Part shown: in pieces, positions 11,442-23,211 of the stretch
How positions within the stretch are numbered: position 1 is the stretch's first letter
How the letters are laid out: each line of letters starts with the position of its first letter
NCBI GenBank assembly: GCA_963697565.1
Contig: CAVOOM010000002.1
Location: 1 to 49,480, forward strand
Direction: 5' to 3'
Length of the DNA stretch: 49,480 nt
DNA from: CAWFSE01 sp963697565
GTDB lineage: Bacteria; Actinomycetota; Actinomycetes; CAVWCF01
Translations under genes and position numbers: made by a program
Notes under the pieces: model-generated
Told to the model about the DNA's origin: nothing
What the model saw: the letters and a program-made list of their open reading frames with translations, nothing else
Databases searched by the model: none

Positions 11442-12114
11442 ATGACCGACCGCGCCAGCAGCCGCACCCCGCGTACGGGCGAGCGGCGGCTGCCGATGGC
11501 GCTGGCCGTGCTGGTCGCGGGCGGGCTCTTCCTGCTGATCCCCGAGGACTTCCGGGTCTCCAACGCCGCCGTCGTCGCCTACCCGGCCTTCCTCCTCGTG
11601 CTGCTGGGGATCCTGATCGTGGGCGACCCCGGGCGGATCGACCGGGAGAAGCGCTGGCTGCGCGTCACCACCGGCGTGATGATCGCGGTGATCACCCTGG
11701 GGGCCGCGCTCTCCGCGTTCCGGCTCGTCGTCGGGATCCTCGACAAGGCCGACTTCGCCACCCCGGGGCAGCTGCTGGCCGTGGGCGCCATCGTCTGGAT
11801 CAGCAACGTCATCGCCTTCGCGCTGTGGTACTGGCACCTGGACCGCGGCGGACCGGCGGCGCGGGCGAACGGCACGGGCACGGGACTGCCGGCCTTCCGC
11901 TTCCCCGAGCAGGACATCGAGTCACTGGTCGGCCGCGGGCTGGTACCCGCAGTTCGTCGACTACCTCGCGCTGTCGTTCAACACCAGCACGGCGTTCAGC
12001 CCGACCGACGTGTCGGCCGTCCGGCACTGGTCCAAGCTGTGGCTGATGGCCGAGTCGATGATCTCGATCACGCTGCTGGCGCTGGTCATCGCCCGCGCGG
12101 TCAACGTCCTGTGA
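11442..12114 (+). CDS. Integral membrane protein, DUF1345-like (frameshifted)
   Basis: About 220 residues with four to five membrane helices: LPMALAVLVAGGLFLLI, AYPAFLLVLLGILIVG, a third around VMIAVITLGAALSAF, a fourth around LLAVGAIVWISNVIAFALWYW, and a last one at MISITLLALVIARAVN. The re-entrant-looking segment FNTSTAFSPTDVSAV resembles DUF1345 and channel-like families. One frame change near 11940 connects LVGRG to WYPQFVDYLALS. It starts 10 bases after the methyltransferase stop and probably shares its transcript. Transport or sensing is possible, but the function is unknown. Confidence 0.65.
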
Positions 12115-12140
12115 CCCGGGGCGCGGCGCGTCGGAGCGTG

Positions 12141-12167
12141 ATGCGTGTGCGTGTGTGCGCGTGTGTG
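12141..12167. repeat. 27-base alternating purine-pyrimidine (GT/GC) tract
   Basis: An uninterrupted alternating purine-pyrimidine run made of GC and GT steps, about 30 bases after the membrane-protein stop. Such runs favour left-handed Z-DNA under negative supercoiling and are prone to slippage. It sits in a 255-base non-coding interval before the secreted deacetylase. Confidence 0.6.
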
Positions 12168-12314
12168 ATGGGCGCGCTGTGCCGTTCGGTCGGCGGTCGG
12201 CGGCGGCGGCGGGCTCGGGCCTGCCGGGGACCACTGCCTCGGCGTAGGCGGCCCCCGCCCCTTCCGCCGAAACGGTTACAGCAGGCCGCGCCTAGGTGGC
12301 GGAATGGGGTAGCG

Positions 12315-12353
12315 GACGTACCTTGGAGACCCAATCTGCTGTCTCCGTACGTC
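12315..12353 (+). promoter_or_regulatory. Two-tier stem-loop in the 5' region of the deacetylase gene
   Basis: Outer arms GACGTAC (12315-12321) and GTACGTC (12347-12353) pair perfectly over 7 bp. Inner arms GGAGAC (12325-12330) and GTCTCC (12341-12346) pair over 6 bp, with a 3-base bulge CTT on one side and a 10-base loop CCAATCTGCT. It ends just before the purine-rich GGGAGGGG ribosome-binding region, so it could gate translation or be an operator. It matches no riboswitch class I recognise. Confidence 0.55.
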
Positions 12354-12369
12354 AATCCCGGGAGGGGTC

Positions 12370-13561
12370 ATCAGCATCCGGCCCCGCACCGGGATCGCCG
12401 CCACCGTGGTGGCGCTCCTCGTGGTGGCCGGGTTCGTGGTGGGCACGGGCCTGCCGGGGGGCGGGACCTCCTCGACCGCTCCCGAGCCGTCGGGCACCGC
12501 GTCGGCGGAGCCATCGGGCCGCCTCGCCCAAGCCGTCCACGTCGCCCAAGCCCTCCGCTTCGCCGTCCCCGTCCCAGCCGCCGGCGTTCACGCCGGTGCG
12601 GCTGGCCGCCGGGCAGCGGCCGCCGCAGTTCGTGGTGCTGTCCTTCGACGGGGCGGGCAACCACGACCTGTTCCAGCACTACCTGTCGGTCGCCGAGCGC
12701 AACAAGGCGCGGTTCACGTTCTTCCTGACGGGCACGTACCTGCTGCCCGAGGACCTGCGCACCCAGTACCTGCCGCCCGGCAAGTCACCGGGCTCCTCGG
12801 CGGTGGGCTTCGCCGCGCGCGCGGCCTTCCCCGACCGGATCTCCGACCTGACCCAGGCGTGGTCGGCCGGCCACGAGATCGGCACCCACTTCAACGGCCA
12901 CTTCTGCGACGCCGCCGGCGTCGGCACCTGGGACGCCGCGGCCTGGCGCTCGGAGATCACCCAGTTCAACGACTTCGTCGACAACTGGCAGGCCCGCCTC
13001 GGCGCGCCCGTGCTCGACGCGCTGCCGTTCGACCACACCGAGGTCGTCGGCGGGCGCACCCCCTGCCTGGCCGGCAAGCGCGACCAGATGCTGCCGGTCT
13101 TCAAGGAGTTCGGCTACCGCTACGACGCCTCCGACCCGGGCAAGCTGCGCTGGCCGGTGCTGCTGCCCGCCGGGCTGTGGCAGTTCCCGCTGCAGGCCGT
13201 CAACCGCGCCGGCACCGACAAGCAGAACCTGTCGATGGACTACAACTTCTACGTCAACCAGTCCGGCGGCAAGGACGTCACCGGCGACGCCGCCCGCGCC
13301 GTCGAGCAGCAGACGTACGACTCCCTGCTCAACGCCTACAACGCCGTCTACGCGGGCAACCGCGCGCCGTTCTTCGTCGGCAGCCACCTCAACCTGTGGT
13401 CCGAGGGCGCCTACAAGAACGCGCTGACCCGATTCGCCGACGCCGTCTGCACCCAGCCCGACACCCAGTGCATCTCCAACCGCGACCTCGCCGACTGGCT
13501 CGACGCCCAGGACCCGGCCGTCCTGGCCGCCCTTCAGGCCCAACCCATCCAGGCCCAATAG
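12370..13561 (+). CDS. Secreted polysaccharide-deacetylase (NodB)-like protein
   Basis: About 395 residues. A positively charged start (RPRTG) and a hydrophobic stretch (VVALLVVAGFVVG) form a signal peptide or anchor, followed by a Ser/Pro-rich linker. The catalytic-like domain has FVVLSFDGAGNHD in place of the usual TFDDG, and GHEIGTHFNGHFCD as the His-rich zinc motif. DALPFDHTEVVGG and PFFVGSHLNLW follow. It probably acts on cell-wall or capsular sugar outside the cell, but the divergent first motif leaves activity open. One extra base near 12515 shifts the frame at the linker. The start is uncertain: no ATG or GTG follows the GGGAGGGG motif at the right spacing; GTG 12406 is the first standard start but would truncate the signal peptide. 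Confidence 0.7.
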
Positions 13562-13662
13562 CAGAACGGCCCGAGCTGCGGGGCCCACGTGCCACCGAGT
13601 GATCGCTCGCCACCCGCCTTCCCCGAGTCCCGACCCTTTCGTACCCCTTGGAGAAACCACCC

Positions 13663-15088
<1,426 letters not shown>

Positions 15089-15396
15089 GCGCCGGGGCCG
15101 GCCTGTTGGGCGCCCGCTGAGCCGGCGAGGCGGTCTGGACCGCGAGCCCGGCTGGCTGCTGGATAGCCGCCGCCGCGGCCATCTCGAGGTCCCCTTGGCC
15201 TTGATGGGGGAGGAGGCCCTGGCCGTGGGCCACCCGACCTCCCGCGGCTGACGGCAGGCGCTGCGGGGTCACGGTGCGTCTCGACGGGCGACTCAGGTGA
15301 ACATCAAGCGAACTGTGCCGCGTCCGCGGGCAATGCACGCCGACCGCGCCTAACGTGCGGGGACCACGACCCGGCGCGCGTACGAGGAGAGATGAG
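15089..15396. other. Intergenic region before the cNMP-binding gene
   Basis: 308 bases in which I see no gene, tRNA or clear terminator. The last part (about 15300-15390) is slightly less GC-rich and probably holds the promoter of the cNMP-binding gene, but no confident -35/-10 pair could be picked. Confidence 0.4.
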
Positions 15397-15792
15397 ATGG
15401 CCACGCCCACCCCCGACGACCTCAGGGCGGTCGAGCTGTTCAGCGGTCTGGCCGACGCTGACCTGGCCGAGCTTGCGGGATGGTTCGAGGTCCAGGACGT
15501 CTCACCCGGAACCGTCCTCGCGCGCGAAGGCGCCTCTGGCTACTCCTTCACCATCCTGGGAACGGCGAGTGCCGAGGTGCTCCACGACGACGTCGTGGTG
15601 CGGCAACTGAACCCGGGCGACTTCTTCGGCGAGGCCGCGATCCTCGGGAAGGGCCGGCGGACCGCGACGGTGAAGGCCGTCAGCGAGGGCACGGTCTGGG
15701 TGCTCTTCGGCACGCGCTTCCGCGAGATGGGGATCCGCTTCCCCGAGCAGCAAGCCGCCATCGAGAAGATCCTCGCGCAACGAACCGACTGA
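15397..15792 (+). CDS. Single-domain cyclic-nucleotide-binding (Crp-like sensor) protein
   Basis: 131 residues forming one cNMP-binding beta-barrel. It has LFSGLADADLAELAG, the VQDVSPGTVLAREG strand pair, a phosphate-binding-cassette-like segment NPGDFFGEAAILGKGRRTATVKA (it has GE but the usual RxA is RTA), and a C-terminal helix. There is no DNA-binding helix-turn-helix and no kinase or channel domain, so it is probably a stand-alone sensor or partner protein. ATG 15397 has a good Shine-Dalgarno (GAGGAGAG); ATG 15392 is out of frame. Ligand (cAMP, cGMP or none) is unknown. Confidence 0.8.
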   Translation: MATPTPDDLRAVELFSGLADADLAELAGWFEVQDVSPGTVLAREGASGYSFTILGTASAEVLHDDVVVRQLNPGDFFGEAAILGKGRRTATVKAVSEGTVWVLFGTRFREMGIRFPEQQAAIEKILAQRTD

Positions 15793-15898
15793 CGCGCGCC
15801 CACGGCCTCGTCAGGAGTCGCAGGTTGACGGGGACTGCCTCCGGTTGGCTGCCGGCCGAGGCTGCTCAGGCGGCGCCTCGCGGTGGTACAACCGGGCC

Positions 15899-16838
15899 AT
15901 GCGCATCCTGCGGACCCCTGATGACCGCTTCGCCGACCTCCCCGGGTACGGGTTCGCGCCCCACTACGTCCAGGTGCCCGTGGACGCCGCCGGCGAGGGG
16001 CTCGATACGGGGGATGCGACGACGCTGCGCGTGCACTACCTCGACGAGGGGCCGTCCGATGGCGACGTGGTGCTCCTCCTGCACGGCGAGCCGTCGTGGA
16101 GCTACCTGTACCGCACGATGATCCCGGTGCTCACGGCCGGGGGGCTGCGCGCCGTGGCGCCGGACCTCGTCGGCTTCGGCCGCTCCGACAAGCCCGCCGC
16201 GGTCGACGACTACACCTACGCCCGCCACGTGGCGTGGCTGCGCGCCACCGTCTTCGACGCGCTCGACCTGCGCGACGTCACACTCGTCGCCCAGGACTGG
16301 GGGAGCCTGCTCGGCCTCCGCCTGGTGGGCGAGCACCCCGAGCGGTTCGCGCGGGTCGTCATCGCCAACGGCGGGATGCCCACCGGCGACCAGCGGATGC
16401 CTGAGGCGTTCGCGGCGTGGGCCGCGTTCGCCCGAGACGTGCCCGAGCTGCCCGTGGGCCAGATCGTCAACGGCGGCTCGGCCACCGACCTGCCGCCCGA
16501 GGTCGTCGCCGCGTACGACGCCCCGTTCCCGGACGAGTCGTACAAGGCCGGCGCCCGGGCGTTCCCCGCGCTCGTGCCGAACCGCGCGGACGACCCGGCG
16601 TCCGAGGCGAATCGCGCGGCGTGGCAGCGGCTCATGCGGTTCGACAAGCCGTTCCTCACCGCGTTCAGCGACGGCGACCCGATCACGCGCGGCGGCGAGG
16701 CGGTGCTGCAGAAGCTGGTGCCCGGCGCGGCGGGGCGGCGTCACGTGACGATCGAGGGCGGCGGGGCACTTCCTGCAGGAGGACAAGGGCCCCGAGCTAG
16801 CACAGGTCGTGGTCGAGTTCGTCGCCGCGGCCCGCTGA
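15899..16838 (+). CDS. Haloalkane dehalogenase (alpha/beta hydrolase)
   Basis: About 312 residues matching the DhmA/DhlA-like haloalkane dehalogenase group. The oxyanion-hole motif is HGEPSWSYLYR, the nucleophile elbow VAQDWGSLLGLRL carries the catalytic Asp in place of Ser, and the C-terminal GGHFLQED carries the catalytic His. The Trp after the nucleophile Asp and the Glu/Trp in HGEPSW fit halide binding. The predicted reaction is hydrolytic removal of halide from haloalkanes; the physiological substrate is unknown. One extra G near 16765 splits GGG from HFLQED. The gene stands alone and converges with the LURP-one gene. Confidence 0.85.
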
Positions 16839-16861
16839 GGACACCGGGTCCCGGGGCCTCG

Positions 16862-17371
16862 CTAGTCGCGTTCGACCCAGCGGTCAACGGCCCACATGAC
16901 CGCCAGGGCGAGGCCGGGGTCCACCCCGTCGGCGACGTCGAGGGTGTAGGAGTCGCGGACGGTCACCCACTTCTGGGTGATGTTGACGATCGGGTGGCCG
17001 CCCGAGGTGATCGAGTAGTTCTTCTCGATGAAGCTTCCCTCCAGCTGCCACGGCTCACCGTCGGCCATCTCGAGGGTCATCTTGGTCTTGATCGGGGAGA
17101 AGAACTTGGCCTTGAGCGAGGCGACCTCGTCCCCGTCGGCGTTCGAGATGGTCATGTGCTTGGGGATCCCCAGCAGGGAGCCGCGGATGGAGTAGATGTC
17201 CTTGCCGTCGGCGTCCTGCACCTCCGCCTTCGGGCGGGTCCCGAGGTGTCCGTCGATGTAGAACTTCTGCTCCTCCGTCTCCGGGTCCAGGACGGCGAAG
17301 TCACGCCCCGCGCCGAACTTGCTCTTCAGCTGGTAGCGGGTCCATCCGGCGGGCGGTGGGGGCATAGCCAC
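16862..17371 (-). CDS. LURP-one-related (scramblase-like fold) protein
   Basis: About 169 residues. YQLKSKFGAGRDFAVLDPE, then FYIDGHLGT, AEVQDADGKDIYSIRGSLLGIPKHM and the repeated strand pattern through VNITQKWVTVRDSYTLDV are typical of the LOR/YxjI family, whose beta-barrel fold resembles phospholipid scramblases. No membrane segment is evident. Start GTG 17371 is preferred because AGGAG lies seven bases upstream; ATG 17365 is two codons further in. Function in bacteria is not established. A conserved repeat (17511-17541) lies about 140 bases upstream. Confidence 0.8.
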   Translation of the reverse strand: MAMPPPPAGWTRYQLKSKFGAGRDFAVLDPETEEQKFYIDGHLGTRPKAEVQDADGKDIYSIRGSLLGIPKHMTISNADGDEVASLKAKFFSPIKTKMTLEMADGEPWQLEGSFIEKNYSITSGGHPIVNITQKWVTVRDSYTLDVADGVDPGLALAVMWAVDRWVERD

Positions 17372-17656
17372 GGGTGATCTCCTGGAGTGGGGACGGGCCA
17401 AGGCCGGTACGGCGGACATCTGTAGTCCTGCCAAGGGCCCGGTCGCCGCGCGAACCGGGAGGCGGCTGGTGGTGCCCCTCCGTCTGCGGCAGGCGCCCCG
17501 GCCGAGAGGGCTGGATCAACGAGCGGCTGACTGCTGGGTATCGGCCTACGACTACAGGGGCGCGAGGAACCTTGACGCCGACGCAACCTGATCACCCAAC
17601 CGCCGGACGCCAGCGCCGGACTTGGGCCGGCCTCACCAGGCGTGAGCCGATCGCGA
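17372..17656. other. Non-coding interval containing dispersed repeat copy A
   Basis: 285 bases without a supported gene. It includes copy A (17511-17541) of a repeat starting CTGGATCAACGAGC and ending CTGGGTAT, matched at 18510-18539 and partly at 23212-23241. No terminator is recognised. Confidence 0.45.
17511..17541 (+). repeat. Dispersed 30-base repeat, copy A
   Basis: Begins CTGGATCAACGAGCGGCT and ends GACTGCTGGGTAT. It differs from copy B (18510-18539) at only about three positions. In both places it lies about 140-160 bases upstream of a minus-strand gene, and a loosely similar GC-rich block follows on that strand. This may be a shared upstream regulatory element or a small dispersed repeat. 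Confidence 0.5.
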
Positions 17657-17783
17657 TCAGACGCCGTGGGTACCTGCGAGCGCGTCCAGCACGAGGTACA
17701 CGATCACCATCAGCCGCCGACGGCCAAGAGCAGCCAGAGCAACCAGGGCGTCCCCGACTTGCCGCCCACATTGCGCTCTTCAT
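17657..17783 (-). CDS. Small single-helix membrane protein (two indels, tentative)
   Basis: With two one-base repairs this reads as a protein of about 42 residues: MKSANVGGKSGTPW, a hydrophobic helix LLWLLLAVGGLMVIVYLVL, then DALAGTHGV and a stop at 17657-17659. ATG 17783 has AGGGG six bases upstream. The clean helix and good start argue for a real gene, but needing two repairs in so short an ORF lowers confidence. Function unknown. Confidence 0.4.
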
Positions 17784-18057
17784 GTCACACCCCTTACTTG
17801 CGGAGCGTGCGGCTCAGGCCCTCCGAGTCCGTCACCTCGGGCCGCACTTTCACGCTAGCCGCATCGTGCTTGGCGGAGTCAGAGAACTAGGTCCTCGGAG
17901 AACTTCGGCGGACCCGCGCGGCAGGTAGTCGGGCGTACGTCTCCTACTCCCCGCTGGCCAAGAGTCCTGGATCAAGTACCGACAGAATGCTGCACTTCCT
18001 GAGCCGCTGGCGGGCTTGGAGCTCGGGCTCACCTCGGAGGCCGCAGCGGGCCTTTCG
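17784..18057. other. Intergenic region with no supported gene
   Basis: 274 bases between two minus-strand small membrane proteins. A partial relative of the dispersed repeat (CCTGGATCAAGTACC) is at about 17966. Nothing else is recognised. Confidence 0.35.
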
Positions 18058-18354
18058 CTACAACTGGTTGACCGTGGTCACGATGGACAGCAGCCAGATC
18101 CCGGCGATCGCGGCAGCGTTGAGCGCCGTGGCGATGATGGCTGCGTAGCCCTGGCCGCGGCGGATACCCCGCGTTCCGAACCACACCCCGAAGTACGCCG
18201 GTAGCGGCCAGATCACCAGACCAAGGAGGACGGCCAGCCAGCCGACGAGTCCCTGCTCGGACATCGGTTCCGAGCCTTCCAGGTTTGCCGTTCCCAGCAG
18301 GACGACGGCAGCCACGAACGCCAGGACCCCGCTGGGGACCAGCAGCGGCAGCAT
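18058..18354 (-). CDS. Small membrane protein, DUF4190-like
   Basis: 98 residues with three hydrophobic segments: VPSGVLAFVAAVVLLGTA, QGLVGWLAVLLGLVIWPLPAYFGVWFG and IIATALNAAAIAGIWLLSIVTTV. The charged turn GTRGIRRGQGYA between the last two resembles the conserved loop of the DUF4190 family in actinomycetes. Role unknown. The start ATG 18354 has no strong Shine-Dalgarno; a start further upstream cannot be excluded. Repeat copy B lies about 155 bases upstream. Confidence 0.55.
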   Translation of the reverse strand: MLPLLVPSGVLAFVAAVVLLGTANLEGSEPMSEQGLVGWLAVLLGLVIWPLPAYFGVWFGTRGIRRGQGYAAIIATALNAAAIAGIWLLSIVTTVNQL

Positions 18355-18441
18355 CAGCCAGGATGTGCGGGTCCATCGCCGTGCGTCGGGGGATTGGACC
18401 GGTCTTGAACTTGCTCGGTCGTGTTGATGATCCCTCCTTCT

Positions 18442-18738
18442 CTAAGGATCCTCCTGGGCTGCGCGCCGAATCGAGAGTCCTTCGGCAGGGCACCTCGATT
18501 CCCCGGTCTGGATCAACGACCGACTGACTACTGGGTATTGCCATCTTGGCTTTTCCCCGCTCCGACCTCCCGCGCACCTAGCGCCCTGCTGGTGGTGTGA
18601 CCTCCCGGGTTGCTTGACCGGCTCCCAAAGGTCGGTGATGAGCCGACCTGGGACATGGCACCAGCCCGTCAACGTGACCACATGCGAGGCGGCCGCGCCC
18701 GCCTTCTCGCAGGCACCGTGCCCGCACAGGTGTTTCAC
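18442..18738 (-). CDS. Possible small Cys/His-containing protein
   Basis: An open frame whose first half looks protein-like (LCGHGACEKAGAAASHVV then HVPGRLITDLWEPV), with cysteines that could form a zinc site. Its second half runs through dispersed repeat copy B and looks non-coding. GTG 18738 has only a weak ribosome-binding site. It may be a short real gene with a lost stop, or chance. No family is recognised. Confidence 0.25.
   Translation of the reverse strand: MKHLCGHGACEKAGAAASHVVTLTGWCHVPGRLITDLWEPVKQPGRSHHQQGARCAGGRSGEKPRWQYPVVSRSLIQTGESRCPAEGLSIRRAAQEDP
18510..18539 (+). repeat. Dispersed 30-base repeat, copy B
   Basis: Begins CTGGATCAACGACCGACT and ends GACTACTGGGTAT. It is nearly identical to copy A. 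The core CTGGATCAACGAGC recurs at 23212 (copy C), followed after 11 bases by CTGGG. It lies in a 425-base interval between a minus-strand membrane protein and the plus-strand macA-like gene. Confidence 0.5.
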
Positions 18739-18781
18739 AGGTAGCTCGAAGGGTTCACCCAGGGCGCTGGCCTAGCTTGCG

Positions 18782-19989
18782 ATGATGAGACGGACGCGCC
18801 GACAGTGGATGCTCAACGCAGGCCTGGCCGTGGTGCTGGCCGTGGTGGTCGGTGCCGGGCTGCTGATCGCCTCCGGGCGTACGGCGTCCGGCACGCGAGA
18901 CCGCGGCCGTGCGCACGGTCGCGGTACGCACGGGTGACGTGACCGCCGTCGGTCACCGCCGACGGCAGCGTCGAGGCGGTGAACGAGGTGGCGGCCAACT
19001 TCGAGACCACGCGGCACCATCGCGCGGCTGCTGGTGAAGGTGGGCGACACGGTCGCCAAGGGCGAGGTGATCGCGACCCTGGAGCGGGCCGACGCCCGGC
19101 GCGAGGTCAAGGTCGCCCGGCTCCAGCTCGCCGCAGCGCAGGACCAGCTCGACGCGCGCCGAGGAGGGCACGACCACGACCGACCCGCAGACCGGGAAGT
19201 CGACCACCTCGGTGAGCTCGTCGCAGGTCTCCTCCGCCGAGGCGCAGGTCGTGCAGGCGCAGGCCACGCTCGACGACGCCGAGGCCGCGCTCGACGCGAC
19301 CACGCTCACGGCACCGATCAGCGGCACGGTGCTGCAGGTCAACGGGAAGGTCGGCTCGATCGCCGGCTCGTCGCCTCGACGCTCGCAGTCCGGCGCCGCC
19401 GGCGCGACGACGACCTCGACCGACCTGGTGCTCGTCGCCAACCTCAAGGCGCTGCAGGTCTCGGTCTCCGTGCCCGAGAGCGACATCGGCTCGTTGAAGG
19501 TCGGCCAGAGAGGCGACCGTCACCTTCCCCGCGGTCGACGGCGCCGAGGCCACCGGCACGATCACGAGCATCGACCCGGTGCGCGACCACGTCGAACAGC
19601 GTCGTGACCTACGGCGTCGTCGTGCGGCTCTCGGGCGTGCCGAGCACTGTGCGGCTCGGCCAGTCGGCCTCGGTCACGGTCACGACGCGACAGCGCCACG
19701 GGGGTGCTCGTGGTGCCCTCGACGGCGGTCACGACCACGGGCGACCGCAGCACGGTCACGGTGCTCGCCGACGGCGTCAGCAGACGCCGACCGTGGTGAC
19801 CCTCGGCGTCGTCGGCGACACCTGGAGCGAGGTGACCGACGGGCTGAGCAGTCGGCGACCAGGTGGTGCTCGCGACGTCGACGAGCAGCTCGGCGGCCTC
19901 ACCGGCTTCCCCGGCGGCTTCGGCGGGCTGACCGGCGGTCCGCCGGCGGCGTTCCGGCCGGCGGCGGAGTGCCGGGCGGTGGCCCGTGA
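18782..19989 (+). CDS. MacA-like periplasmic adaptor (membrane fusion) protein, heavily frameshifted
   Basis: About 390 residues once repaired. An N-terminal anchor (WMLNAGLAVVLAVVVGAGLLIA) leads to the biotinyl-lipoyl-like half motif (GTIARLLVKVGDTVAKGEVIATLE), an alpha-helical hairpin (LQLAAAQDQLD and AEAQVVQAQATLDDAEAALD), the second lipoyl half (TLTAPISGTVLQVNGKVG), and barrel strands (LKALQVSVSVPESDIGSLKVGQ, LGVVGDTWSEVTDGLSVGD). It ends in a Gly/Pro-rich tail. It should link the MacB-type permease to the outside. Around ten one-base indels are needed, far above the rest of the window. ATG 18782 is the only start near the anchor. Confidence 0.75.
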
Positions 19990-20762
19990 CCGGCACCGAC
20001 CCCGCGCAGGTCGGTTCGTGCCCGGCTTCGTCGCCGACGCTGTCGCCGAGGAGCGCGTCGTCCCCGCGTGATCGACGTCCGCGCGGTCGACCAAGACCTA
20101 CGGCGCCGGCGACACCGCCGTGCACGCCGTCCGCGGGGTCGACCTGCTCGTCGCAGCGCGGGCGAGTACGTCGCCGTCATGGGCGCCTCCGGGTCGGGGA
20201 AGTCGACGCTGATGAACGTCCTCGGCTGCCTCGACGTGCCGACCACGGGCAACTACCTGCTCGACGGGCCTCGACGTCGCCGAGATGGACGAGCACGCGC
20301 TCGCGCTCGTGCGCAACCGGCGTATCGGCTTCGTGTTCCAGGCCTTCAACCTCATCCCGCGCACCGATGCGCTCACCAACGTGGAGATCCCGATGGCCTA
20401 CGCCAAGGTGCCGCGGCGCGAGCGCCGCGAGCGCGCCGATGGCGGCGCTGGAGACCGTCGGCATGGCCGACCGCGCTGCACCACAACCCCAACGAGCTCT
20501 CGGGCGGCCAGCAGCAGCGCGTCGCCGTCGCGCGCTCCCTGGTGATGGCGCCGTCGTTGATCCTCGCCGACGAGCCCACCGGCAACCTCGACAGCGAGTC
20601 GACCGACGAGGTGCTCGCCGTGCTCGACCGGCTCAACGGCGACGGCCGCACCATCGTGGTGATCACGCACGAGGACCACGTCGTACGCCACGCCGCGCCG
20701 CCGGGTCGAGATGCGCGACGGGCTCGTGATCGTGGACGAGCGGCCGATCGGGGCGTGCCGGC

Positions 20763-20766
<4 letters not shown>
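19986..20766 (+). CDS. MacB/LolD-type ABC transporter ATPase, frameshifted
   Basis: About 235-255 residues. All ABC motifs are present: Walker A MGASGSGKSTLMN, Q-loop GFVFQAFNLIPR, signature LSGGQQQRVAVARSL, Walker B SLILADEPTGNLD and the H-loop VITHED. The insert pattern and the FQAFNLIPRTDALTNVEIPM segment place it in the MacB/LolD/FtsE group. GTG 19986 overlaps the MacA stop by four bases; GTG 20068, nearer the domain start (VIDVRAV), is the alternative. At least seven indels are needed. It powers the permease encoded next. Confidence 0.82.
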
Positions 20767-21995
<1,229 letters not shown>

Positions 21996-21999
<4 letters not shown>

Positions 22000-22546
22000 G
22001 CGACCGGACGATCCTGCACGAACCCCCCCAGCAACCGTCGACGAGGACCGAGCTCGTACGACGCGCTGCAGGTGGCGCCGCCCTCGACGCGGGCGGTGCG
22101 CACGACCCGGGTGCTGGCGGCGCTGCTGCTTGGTGGCGGTCGGCGCCACCGGCGCGACGTGGTGGGCGCAGCGCGACGGCTCCGGGGGTGCGCAGCGGTT
22201 CCCGACGGGACTGCCCGCTGGGATGGCCGCTGGGATGCCCGGTGGCGCAGGCTCCCTCCTGGGTTCCTCCGCCGACTCCTCGGTGGACTCCTCCGCCGCC
22301 CCGGCCGCGCCGTCGGCCGGGGCGGCGGCGGCCGAGGGCACCGTGAAACTGGTCGACGGAGCCGTCCTCTACGTCGAGCAGGCCGACGGCACGGTGGTGC
22401 GCGTCGAGACCGACGACGCCACCACGGTCACCGCGCAGACGTCGATGTCGGCCGTCGTGGCCGGCGACACCGTCACCGTCGCGGGCTCCTCCGCCGCCGA
22501 CGGGACCGTCACCGCCACCTCGATCACCGAAAGGCCCGCCCCGTGA
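21996..22546 (+). CDS. Membrane-anchored DUF5666-like protein
   Basis: About 180 residues: a short cytoplasmic start (VSDRTILHEPPQQPSTRTE), one membrane helix (VLAALLLVAVGATGATWW), a Gly/Ala/Ser-rich spacer, and a C-terminal small beta-barrel (GTVKLVDGAVLYVEQADG to DTVTVAGSSAADGTVTA) that looks like the DUF5666/OB-type extracytoplasmic domain. Two frame repairs lie between 22060 and 22130. GTG 21996 overlaps the permease stop and its own stop overlaps the next GTG, both by four bases, so it belongs to the macAB operon. It is a likely accessory factor of the exporter. Confidence 0.65.
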
Positions 22547-23112
22547 CCGCCCCCTTCCCCGGCCGCACCGCCGCCGGACTCGCCTTGGTCGCCGTCGCCG
22601 TCGCGCTGCTGTCGGCCTGCTCGTCCTCCGCGGACGAAACGGCCGCCGACGGCGGCTCTGACTTCGCCGCGTACCAGGAGTGCATGGCCGACAGGGCGTC
22701 ACGCTGCCCTCCGGCGGCCCCGGCGTCCCCGTCCGGGGCCCCACCGACCGGCCGAGCGGCGCGCGCGCGACCTGCCGTCCGGAGCCCCCTCGCCCGGCGC
22801 GGGCGGGCCGGGCATGCGGGTCCCGGACGGGGTGGACGCCGACACATTCGCGGCCGCGCAGGAGGCCTGCGCGAGCCTGCTTCCGAGCGGAGGACCCGGC
22901 GGACCGGGCGCCATGGGTGGGCCTGGCGGCACGGCCCCGGACCTGAGCGCCCTCACCGCCTACCGCTCCTGCCTGGGCGACCACGGGGTCACCTCGGCCG
23001 ACGTGCCTGTGGAGCAGCTCGACGCCAGCGACGCCGTCGTCGCGGCGGCCTTGAGGCCTGCGCCCCCTGCGGCCGAGCCTTCCCCTTGCCCGCCCTTCCG
23101 CCACAGGGGTAA
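22543..23112 (+). CDS. Lipoprotein with duplicated Cys motif, last gene of the macAB operon
   Basis: About 190 residues. A lipoprotein signal (LALVAVAVALLSAC, lipobox LSAC) is followed by two similar units: FAAYQECMADQGVTLPSGG and TAYRSCLGDHGVTSADVPV, each with one Cys and a following D(Q/H)GV. The middle is rich in Gly, Pro and Ser. Lipoproteins with such C-x-x-(D/E)-(Q/H)-GV repeats are, as far as I recall, common beside MacAB-type exporters in actinomycetes, but no function is established. Several frame repairs are needed (near 22690, 22800 and 23050). The end at TAA 23112 depends on the last repair. Confidence 0.6.
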   Translation: MTAPFPGRTAAGLALVAVAVALLSACSSSADETAADGGSDFAAYQECMADRASRCPPAAPASPSGAPPTGRAARARPAVRSPLARRGRAGHAGPGRGGRRHIRGRAGGLREPASERRTRRTGRHGWAWRHGPGPERPHRLPLLPGRPRGHLGRRACGAARRQRRRRRGGLEACAPCGRAFPLPALPPQG

Positions 23113-23211
23113 CGGACCCCAGCCCCGCCGGGTGCCTGAGGGACAAGGGTTCCGCGGGGTCCCGCACCGGGGTCTGCGCAGGGCGGAGGCCCGATCAAGT
23201 GCTCGGTTGCC

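Noticed and set aside
12290..12365. Possible tRNA-Leu/Ser, because GGTGGCGGAATGGGGTAG resembles a D-arm region
   Set aside because: No anticodon stem or T-arm (GGTTCGA) forms; the same bases pair better as a long hairpin.
17374..17928. 184-codon plus-strand ORF
   Set aside because: No domain or protein-like composition; it runs across the dispersed repeat and opposite a small membrane-protein ORF.
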